Assembly (NCBI GenBank): GCA_017614095.1
Contig: JAGACN010000082.1
Coordinates: 1 to 6,900, forward strand
Direction of reading: 5' to 3'
From: Clostridia bacterium
GTDB taxonomy: Bacteria > Bacillota_A > Clostridia > Oscillospirales > CAG-382
DNA: 6,900 bases
Positions 1 through 5,509 of the stretch are shown here, piece by piece (within the stretch, counting starts at the first letter, position 1; every line of letters starts with the position of its first letter). Under the pieces are notes generated by a model, which was not told the DNA's origin, ran no database searches, and worked only from the letters and a program-made list of their open reading frames with translations. The position numbers and the translations under genes are program-made.

Positions 1-1
1 G

Positions 2-2161
2 AACGACCGGACCATCCTCCGCGTTGCGGAAACGACCGGCAAACCGGTCTGCGCGACCGGCGACGTCCACTTCCTGGATCCCGAAGACGAACTGTACCGG
101 CAGATCCTGCAGGCCGGCCAGAAATACGAGGACGCGGACCGCGAGACCAAGCTGTATTTGAAGACGGCGGACGAAATGCTGGAAGACTTTTCCTTCCTCG
201 GCGAGGAAAAGGCAAAGGAAGTCGTCCTGGACAATCCGCGCAAAATCGCGGATCAGATCGAATTCCTCCTGCCGATCCCCGAAGGAAAATACACCCCGGA
301 TATCCCCGGCGCGAAGGACGATCTGGTCGCCATGTGCCACCGGACGGCGCGGGAGATGTTCGGCGATCCGCTGCCGGACATCGTCAGGGAGCGGATGGAC
401 AAGGAACTCGGCTCCATCGTGAAGAACAATTTCTCCGTTCTGTACATCATCGCGCGCAACCTGGTGCGCAATTCCGAAGAAAACGGCTACTACGTCGGCT
501 CGCGCGGATCCGTCGGCTCCTCTTTCATCGCGACGCTCGCGCGTATTTCCGAAGTGAACCCGCTTCCTCCACACTACCGCTGCCCTGCCTGCAAGCACAG
601 CGAATTCATTACGGACGGCAGCGTGGGTTCCGGTTTCGATATGCCGGACAAGGATTGCCCCGTCTGCGGGACCAAAATGGTGGTCGACGGCCACAACATC
701 CCCTTCGAGACCTTCCTCGGATTCCATGGCGAAAAGGACCCGGATATCGACCTGAATTTCTCCGGCGACGTTCAGTCGGCGGCGCACAAATATACCGAGG
801 TGCTGTTCGGAAAAGAAAACATCTTCCGCGCCGGAACGGTCGGTACGCTGCAGTCCAAGACCTGCTACGGATTCGTCCTCCATTATCTCGAGGACCGCGG
901 GATCAATCTGACCAAGGCGGAGATCGAGCGGCTCATCGACGGGTGCGTCGGCGTCAAACGGACGACCGGACAGCATCCGGGCGGCATCGTTGTCATTCCG
1001 AAGGATCAGGAGATCTACACCTTTACGCCGGTGCAGTATCCGGCGGACAAGGAGGAATCCGGCGTCATCACGACGCACTTCGCGTTCGATTACCTGCACG
1101 AGACGCTGCTGAAACTGGATATCCTCGGCCACGACGTGCCGACCTTCTACCGCGTCCTGGAGGAATACACCGGAAAGTCCGTCATGTCTCTGCCCATGAA
1201 CGATCCCAACGTCTACGAGCTGTTCAAAAGCACGAAGCCGCTTCACGTGAAGCCGTCGGAGATCGGGTGCGAGCTGGGGACGCTCGGCCTGCCGGAGTTC
1301 GGCACCAAGTACGCCATCCAGATGATCATCGACGCGAAGCCGCAGAATTTCTCGGATCTTCTGCAGATCTCCGGCCTGTCCCACGGGACCGGGATCTGGC
1401 TGGGCAACGGCAAGGACCTGATCGAGAAAGGCGTCTGCACCATCCACGAGATCATCGGAACGCGCGACAGCATCATGATCTATCTCATGCAGCAGGGGCT
1501 GGACTCCTCGGTCGCTTTCGAGGCGATGGAAAAGACCCGCAAGGGCAAGGGACTGCCGGCGTCCTGCGTGGAAGAAATGAAAAAATGCGGAGTCCCGGAC
1601 TGGTACGTGGACTCCTGCAACAAGATCAAATACATGTTCCCGAAAGCGCATGCGGCCGCCTATACGATCGCGTCGCTCCGACTGGGCTGGTTCAAAGTGT
1701 ATCAGCCGGTCGCCTTCTACGCGGCCTATTTCACCGTCAAGTCGGATACGTTCGACGGCGGACTGGTCATGAAAGGGGCGGCGGCCATCCGCGCCCGTCT
1801 GCGCGAACTGACCGAAAAGGACAAACCGACCGCGAAGGAAGAGGACATGATGGTGATCCTGAATCTAGTGGTGGAAATGTACGCCCGCAAGATCGAGTTC
1901 CTGCCGGTCCGGATCCTGCAGTCCGACGCGACCAGGTTCCTGCCGGAAGGAAACGCCGTCCGGCTGCCGTTCTCGTCGCTGCAGGGCCTGGGCAAGACCG
2001 CGGCGGAGCGGATCTATGAAGCCGTCCGTTCCGGCCGGGCCACCACCGTCGACGATCTGACGGCCGAATCCGGCATCGGACGCTCGGTCGTGGAGATCCT
2101 CCGGGAGCACAACTGTCTGGAAGGCCTTCCGGAATCCAACCAGATGACACTGTTCGGGTGA
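2..2161 (+). CDS. polC: DNA polymerase III alpha subunit, Gram-positive type PolC (C-terminal 719 residues; 5' end outside window)
   Basis: Replicative DNA polymerase of low-GC Gram-positive bacteria, which extends DNA at the fork in the cytoplasm. The frame is open from base 2 to the TGA at 2159-2161, so this is about half of a protein usually near 1400-1450 residues; the OB fold, most of PHP and the inserted proofreading exonuclease lie upstream. Fragment residues 20-30 (GDVHFLDPED) are the end of the PHP domain. Next come the GSRGSVGSSF polymerase motif (about 166-175) and a four-cysteine zinc module (C194, C197, C219, C222). The palm motif PDIDLNFSG carries the two catalytic aspartates D248 and D250, and the third is D373 in KLDILGHD. 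TGQHPGG (about 322-328) and MFPKAHAAAYT are fingers-region signatures. The protein ends in PESNQMTLFG, where QMTLF fits the QxxLF sliding-clamp-binding peptide. No frameshift or lost key residue is seen. The next gene starts at or just after the stop. Confidence 0.97.
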   Translation, partial: NDRTILRVAETTGKPVCATGDVHFLDPEDELYRQILQAGQKYEDADRETKLYLKTADEMLEDFSFLGEEKAKEVVLDNPRKIADQIEFLLPIPEGKYTPDIPGAKDDLVAMCHRTAREMFGDPLPDIVRERMDKELGSIVKNNFSVLYIIARNLVRNSEENGYYVGSRGSVGSSFIATLARISEVNPLPPHYRCPACKHSEFITDGSVGSGFDMPDKDCPVCGTKMVVDGHNIPFETFLGFHGEKDPDIDLNFSGDVQSAAHKYTEVLFGKENIFRAGTVGTLQSKTCYGFVLHYLEDRGINLTKAEIERLIDGCVGVKRTTGQHPGGIVVIPKDQEIYTFTPVQYPADKEESGVITTHFAFDYLHETLLKLDILGHDVPTFYRVLEEYTGKSVMSLPMNDPNVYELFKSTKPLHVKPSEIGCELGTLGLPEFGTKYAIQMIIDAKPQNFSDLLQISGLSHGTGIWLGNGKDLIEKGVCTIHEIIGTRDSIMIYLMQQGLDSSVAFEAMEKTRKGKGLPASCVEEMKKCGVPDWYVDSCNKIKYMFPKAHAAAYTIASLRLGWFKVYQPVAFYAAYFTVKSDTFDGGLVMKGAAAIRARLRELTEKDKPTAKEEDMMVILNLVVEMYARKIEFLPVRILQSDATRFLPEGNAVRLPFSSLQGLGKTAAERIYEAVRSGRATTVDDLTAESGIGRSVVEILREHNCLEGLPESNQMTLFG
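2157..2161 (+). promoter_or_regulatory. Probable Shine-Dalgarno for the PHP gene
   Basis: GGTGA spans the polC stop codon and lies five bases before ATG 2167, which favours that start. The GTG at 2158 would overlap the polC stop as GTGA, but it has no purine-rich site upstream. A third option, ATG 2182, would begin directly at the MDLHTH metal motif. Confidence 0.4.
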
Positions 2162-2166
2162 GCGGC

Positions 2167-2997
2167 ATGGACAGCAAGCGAATGGATCTGCATACGCACT
2201 GCGTCTTTTCCTTTGACGCGGACCGGGACGCGACGCCCGCAAATCTGTGCGAGGCGGCCGTCCGGAACGGCATCGGGATCCTGGCGGTGACCGATCATTA
2301 CGACATCGGCTATCCGTACAAATTCGATCCGCTGGAACGGGAAGGACCGTTCTGTCAGGCGAAGGAACGCTATGAAGGCCGCGTGCAGCTGCTGCGCGGG
2401 ATCGAACTGGGCGAGATGCTGGACGATCCGGAGGAAGCGGACCGGATCCGGTCCGCCGTCCCGTACGACGTCGTGCTGGGGTCGCTGCACGGCATCCGGC
2501 CCTTCGGCGATTTCTGCTATCTGGATTACGAGAACCGGACGGATGCGGAACTGCTGGGCCAATGGGATCGCTACCGCGAAGAACTGACCCGGCTGGCTGA
2601 CGAAGGAGACTTCGACGTCCTGACGCATATCCGCTACCCGGAACGGTATTTCATCCGCCACGGGCGCGGGCACCTGCTGAACATCAACGAGACCGGAGAA
2701 GCCTTCTTCGAGCCCGTCTTCCGCGCGCTGATCCGTAGGGACGCCGCTCTGGAGATCAATACGTCCATCGTCCGGAAAAGCGGGCTGCCGCCCGATCCGG
2801 GCGTCAAACTGCTCCGCGCCTACCGTGCGCTGGGAGGCAGGCGGATCACGGTCGGGAGCGACGCGCACCGGCTGAAGGACGTCGGTGCGGATATCCGGGA
2901 AGCCCTGTGCATCGCTTCCGAAGCCGGCTTTGAGGAAGTGACCGTTTACGAGGGGCGGAAGCCGATACAAATTTCGATCATGGAGGTCATGGGATGA
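2167..2997 (+). CDS. PHP-domain phosphoesterase, histidinol-phosphatase HisJ-like
   Basis: Metal-dependent phosphoesterase of the PHP (polymerase and histidinol phosphatase) superfamily, 276 residues and cytoplasmic, with no signal peptide or membrane segment. A single PHP domain fills the protein and the expected metal ligands are present: H9 and H11 in DLHTH, D43 and H44 in TDH, E80 in GIELGE, H108 in SLHG, H154 in LTHIRYPERY, and D232 and H234 in GSDAH. This set and the length fit the HisJ/HisK family, which dephosphorylates histidinol phosphate in histidine synthesis. No other his gene is visible, and many relatives in Clostridia are only broadly annotated, so the substrate is not settled. 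Start is chosen at ATG 2167 because of the GGTGA upstream; GTG 2158 would add three residues. Its 3' end overlaps the Lrp gene by four bases (ATGA), suggesting translational coupling. It directly follows polC, whose product has its own internal PHP domain. Confidence 0.88.
   Translation: MDSKRMDLHTHCVFSFDADRDATPANLCEAAVRNGIGILAVTDHYDIGYPYKFDPLEREGPFCQAKERYEGRVQLLRGIELGEMLDDPEEADRIRSAVPYDVVLGSLHGIRPFGDFCYLDYENRTDAELLGQWDRYREELTRLADEGDFDVLTHIRYPERYFIRHGRGHLLNINETGEAFFEPVFRALIRRDAALEINTSIVRKSGLPPDPGVKLLRAYRALGGRRITVGSDAHRLKDVGADIREALCIASEAGFEEVTVYEGRKPIQISIMEVMG
2982..2986 (+). promoter_or_regulatory. Shine-Dalgarno for the Lrp-family gene
   Basis: GGAGG lies inside the end of the PHP gene, seven bases before ATG 2994. 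It is a near-ideal site and supports this start despite the four-base overlap with the upstream stop codon. Confidence 0.6.
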
Positions 2998-3488
2998 GCA
3001 ACGAACTGCTGAAACAGAAAATCTTACGGAAACTGGAAGAGGATTCCCGTCTGGATGCCAGAACGCTGGGCATTCTGCTGGATGCGCCGGAAGAAGAGAT
3101 CCGGTCCATCGTCGAGGAATGCGAAAAGGACGGGACCATCCTGTCGTATATGGCGAAGATCAACTGGGAAAAGACGGAGCAGAAAATGGTCCGCGCCATC
3201 ATCGAACTCAAGACGACGCCGCAAAGGGATCGCGGGTTCGGCGCCATTGCGGAGCGCATCGCGCAGTTCCCGGAGGTCAAGTCCGCTTATCTGATGTCCG
3301 GCGGATTCGACCTAGCGCTGACCGTGGAGGGGGAAACGATGCGCGACGTCGCCATCTTCGTCGCGGAAAAGCTGGCGACGATGGACGGCGTGACCTCGAC
3401 GGCGACGCATTTCGTGCTCCAGACCTATAAGGAAGACGAGATCGTCTTTACGAAAGAAACGACGGATAAGCGGGGGAATACGTGGTAA
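2994..3488 (+). CDS. Lrp/AsnC family transcriptional regulator (AlaR/YugG-like)
   Basis: DNA-binding feast/famine regulator of 164 residues. Residues 1-60 form the N-terminal winged helix-turn-helix typical of AsnC proteins (KILRKLEEDSRLDARTLGIL onward). Residues about 65-150 form the RAM/AsnC ligand-binding and oligomerisation domain, with FGAIAERIAQFPEVKSAYLM, then SGGFDLALTVEG, then the GVTSTATHFVLQTYK strand. These proteins usually form octamers or dimers that bind an amino acid and control genes of its metabolism. The following gene is an aminotransferase. The pairing and the C-terminal pattern (FVAEKL-TMDGV-ST-THF) resemble Bacillus subtilis YugG/AlaR with YugH/AlaT, so an alanine-related role is a reasonable inference, not a demonstrated one. 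The start is well set by GGAGG at 2982. The stop TAA overlaps the ATG of the next gene by one base (TAATG). No promoter of its own is visible upstream, so it may depend on read-through from polC or on an unseen promoter inside the PHP gene. Confidence 0.9.
   Translation: MSNELLKQKILRKLEEDSRLDARTLGILLDAPEEEIRSIVEECEKDGTILSYMAKINWEKTEQKMVRAIIELKTTPQRDRGFGAIAERIAQFPEVKSAYLMSGGFDLALTVEGETMRDVAIFVAEKLATMDGVTSTATHFVLQTYKEDEIVFTKETTDKRGNTW
3472..3477 (+). promoter_or_regulatory. Possible Shine-Dalgarno for the aminotransferase gene
   Basis: GGGGGA lies ten bases before ATG 3488 and only four before GTG 3482. The wider spacing and the ATG codon favour 3488, but the choice changes only two residues and is not certain. 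Confidence 0.35.
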
Positions 3489-4654
3489 TGTTTCGGCCGG
3501 AAGCGGTTTTCAACCGTACAATCGAACAGCTTCAGCCATCCGGGATCCGGCGCTTCTTCGACCTGATCGGCCAGATGAAGGACGTGGTCTCCCTGACCGT
3601 CGGACAGCCCGATTTCGATACCCCCTGGCATATACGGGACGCCGGGATACGGTCGCTGGAGGAAGGACGGACGTATTATACGTCCAATAACGGACTGCTG
3701 GAGTTCCGGGCGGAGATCGCCCGCTACCAGGAGCGCCGGTTCGGCCTGTCCTACGATCCGGAATCGGAGATCATCGTGACCGTCGGCGGAAGCGAAGCGA
3801 TCGATCTGGCGTTCAGGGCTTTGATCAATCCGGGAGACGAGGTCATCGTGCCCGAGCCCTGTTTCGTCTGTTACGAACCCCTTGCGCGGCTGGCTGGCGC
3901 GACCGTCGTCCGGCTGCCGCTCCGGCAGGAAGACGGGTTCAAATTGAATCCGGACGCGCTCCGGAAAGCGCTGTCTCCGAAAACGAAGATCCTGGTGCTG
4001 GCGTTTCCGAACAATCCCACGGGCGCATGCCTCTCCGCTGAGGAACTGGCCGCGATCGCGGACGTGATCCGCACGTCCGGGGCAGTGGTCCTGTCGGACG
4101 AGATCTATGCGGAACTCACCTATGACCGGCCGCATACCTCCATCGCCGCGCTTCCGGACATGCGCGAACGGACCGTGGTCGTCGGCGGTTTTTCGAAATC
4201 CTATGCCATGACCGGCTGGCGGCTGGGCTATACGCTGGCCCCTCCGGCCGTTACGGCGCAGATGGCCAAGATCCATCAATACGGCATCATGTGCGCTCCG
4301 ACGACCAGCCAGTACGCGGCCATCGAAGCGGCCCGGAACGGGGATGAAGACATCGAATACATGAAGTCTGAATACCGGGCGCGCAGGAACCTGATCGTCG
4401 CGCGGCTGCGCGAAGCGGGATTGGAATGCGCGATGCCGGAAGGCGCCTTCTACGTGTTCCCGCGTCTGCCGGACTGCGGGCTGACCAGCGAGCAGCTCTG
4501 CGAGCGGCTGCTGTTCGAAAAACACATCGCCATCGTTCCCGGATCCGCCTTCGGCCCTTCCGGAGAAGGATTCGCGCGCCTGTCCTATGCGTACGGGATC
4601 CGGCACATCGAGGAAGCCGTCGCGGGCATACGGGCGTTTCTGGAGTCTTTATGA
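3488..4654 (+). CDS. Class I/II PLP-dependent aminotransferase (AlaT/YugH-like)
   Basis: Fold-type I pyridoxal-phosphate aminotransferase of 388 residues, the usual length of the family, acting in the cytoplasm to move an amino group between an amino acid and a 2-oxo acid. Numbered from ATG 3488, visible marks are VSLTVGQPDFDTP near the N-terminus, YYTSNNGLLEFR (substrate-site region), the NNPTG motif at 175-179, D204 and Y207 in SDEIYAEL (cofactor ring contacts), and the Schiff-base lysine K237 in FSKSYAMTGWRLGY with phosphate-binding R245. R364 in FARLSYA is the expected carboxylate-binding arginine. No catalytic residue is missing. The substrate cannot be read from sequence: aspartate-, alanine- and aromatic-type enzymes share these motifs. 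The adjoining Lrp gene points to an AlaT/YugH-like alanine transaminase. ATG 3488 overlaps the Lrp stop by one base; GTG 3482 would add two residues. The stop TGA at 4652-4654 overlaps the ispE start. Confidence 0.92.
   Translation: MFRPEAVFNRTIEQLQPSGIRRFFDLIGQMKDVVSLTVGQPDFDTPWHIRDAGIRSLEEGRTYYTSNNGLLEFRAEIARYQERRFGLSYDPESEIIVTVGGSEAIDLAFRALINPGDEVIVPEPCFVCYEPLARLAGATVVRLPLRQEDGFKLNPDALRKALSPKTKILVLAFPNNPTGACLSAEELAAIADVIRTSGAVVLSDEIYAELTYDRPHTSIAALPDMRERTVVVGGFSKSYAMTGWRLGYTLAPPAVTAQMAKIHQYGIMCAPTTSQYAAIEAARNGDEDIEYMKSEYRARRNLIVARLREAGLECAMPEGAFYVFPRLPDCGLTSEQLCERLLFEKHIAIVPGSAFGPSGEGFARLSYAYGIRHIEEAVAGIRAFLESL
3504..3516. repeat. Short inverted repeat near the start of the aminotransferase gene
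   Basis: CGGTT-TTC-AACCG forms a perfect 5-bp-arm palindrome within codons 6-10 of the aminotransferase gene. It could be an operator half-site for the adjacent regulator or a weak mRNA hairpin, but a palindrome of this size is expected by chance. Confidence 0.15.
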
Positions 4655-5475
4655 TGATCGAATATGCATACGCGAAAGTGAACCGGTCCCTGCGTCTGAC
4701 CGGAAAACGGGAGGACGGATACCACACGCTCCGTTCGGTGATGCAGACCGTCTCTCTGCGGGATGAACTGCTGTACGAACCGGGCGGCACGTTCCGCTTC
4801 GACTGCTCCGACAGCCGGCTGGATTCCCCCCGCAACCTGTGCGTGAAAGCGGCGGGGGCCTATTTCGCCGCTTCCGGGGTGCGTCCAAACGGGCATCTGA
4901 CGCTGCGCAAGGCCATCCCGTTCGGCGCCGGACTGGGCGGCGGGAGCGCGGACGCCGCGGCGGTCCTCCGTTTGCTTCAGCGTGTCCACGACCATCCGCT
5001 TTCCGAGCCGGCGCTCCTCTCTCTGGCAGCGGGACTCGGAGCCGACGTGCCCTTCTGCCTGCACGGCGGAAAAGCTTTGTGCGAAGGGATCGGGGAGATC
5101 CTGACCCCCCTGCCGGACGAACCGGAGGAATACCTGCTGATCCTGAAGCCGGAAGGCGCCCTCTCCACGGCGGACATGTACCGGATGTGGGACGAGGCGC
5201 ATCCGGATGGACCGGAAACGGAAACCGAGGAAGGGAACGATTTCGAGCCCCTTGCCTTCCGGCTCCTGCCGGCCGTCCGGGAACTGCGGGACAGGCTGCT
5301 CGTCGCCGGCGCCAGGGAGGCGTTGATGACGGGCAGCGGAAGCGCCGTTTTCGGGCGCTTCGATTCGCCGGCCGCTTGTGAAGAAGCTGAAACAAGAGTG
5401 AACGAAAACGACGGGACGACGCCCGGGAACGCGGCGGCCTTTTCGGCCGCCTGCCGGACGGTTGCCCGGTATTGA
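4651..5475 (+). CDS. ispE: 4-diphosphocytidyl-2-C-methyl-D-erythritol kinase
   Basis: GHMP-family kinase that phosphorylates the 2-hydroxyl of CDP-methylerythritol with ATP, a middle step of the MEP route to isopentenyl diphosphate. It is 274 residues, close to the usual 280-290. The N-terminal substrate motif AKVNRSL...GKREDGYHTL contains the catalytic lysine K9. The glycine-rich ATP loop PFGAGLGGGSADA lies at 90-102, and LGADVPFCLHGG holds the catalytic aspartate D132. LSTADMYR at 171-178, a GNDFEP segment near 195-200 and the C-terminal MTGSGSAVFG at 226-235 are all typical. N11 is followed by arginine where most relatives have leucine (N-L-S-L), a mild variation. ATG 4651 is followed directly by ATG 4654; both are in frame and GGAG at 4642-4645 can serve either. 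The start overlaps the aminotransferase stop by four bases (ATGA). Its last 30 codons hold a GC-rich inverted repeat. Confidence 0.95.
   Translation: MMIEYAYAKVNRSLRLTGKREDGYHTLRSVMQTVSLRDELLYEPGGTFRFDCSDSRLDSPRNLCVKAAGAYFAASGVRPNGHLTLRKAIPFGAGLGGGSADAAAVLRLLQRVHDHPLSEPALLSLAAGLGADVPFCLHGGKALCEGIGEILTPLPDEPEEYLLILKPEGALSTADMYRMWDEAHPDGPETETEEGNDFEPLAFRLLPAVRELRDRLLVAGAREALMTGSGSAVFGRFDSPAACEEAETRVNENDGTTPGNAAAFSAACRTVARY
5433..5451. repeat. GC-rich inverted repeat at the 3' end of ispE
   Basis: GGCGGCC and GGCCGCC form a perfect 7-bp stem around a TTTTC loop, inside ispE codons 261-267, about 25 bases before its stop. All stem pairs are G-C, so the RNA hairpin should be stable. No T-run follows, so this is not a standard intrinsic terminator. 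It might cause pausing, protect the 3' end of the message, or simply reflect an alanine-rich stretch in a G+C-rich genome. Confidence 0.3.
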
Positions 5476-5495
5476 GGATCGACAGGGAAGAGACG

Positions 5496-5500
5496 AGGAG
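5496..5500 (+). promoter_or_regulatory. Shine-Dalgarno for addB
   Basis: AGGAG lies in the 34-base gap between ispE and addB, nine bases before ATG 5510. It supports this start, which also places the Walker A loop at the usual distance from the N-terminus. The rest of the gap shows no clear -35/-10 promoter or terminator. Confidence 0.55.
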
Positions 5501-5509
5501 AACGAACGG

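Noticed and set aside
334..2019. Long + strand frame, about 561 codons, inside polC
   Set aside because: It is in another frame of polC. The translation is arginine-rich and unlike any family, while the polC frame shows a complete set of polymerase motifs.
2014..2970. Open - strand frame, about 318 codons, opposite the PHP gene
   Set aside because: It is antisense to the PHP gene, whose metal ligands are all present on the + strand.
2929..2971. Possible promoter for the Lrp gene: TTTGAG at 2929 and TACAAA at 2966
   Set aside because: The spacing is 31 bases instead of about 17, and the matches to consensus are weak.
3517..3522. TACAAT, a good -10 look-alike
   Set aside because: No -35 element sits 16-18 bases upstream, and it is inside the aminotransferase coding sequence.
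3425..4606. Open - strand frame, about 393 codons, opposite the aminotransferase
   Set aside because: It is a shadow of the aminotransferase gene, with no ribosome site or recognisable motif.
5433..5451. Inverted repeat as an intrinsic terminator for ispE
   Set aside because: No T-run follows the stem and it lies within the coding sequence, so it is kept only as a hairpin.
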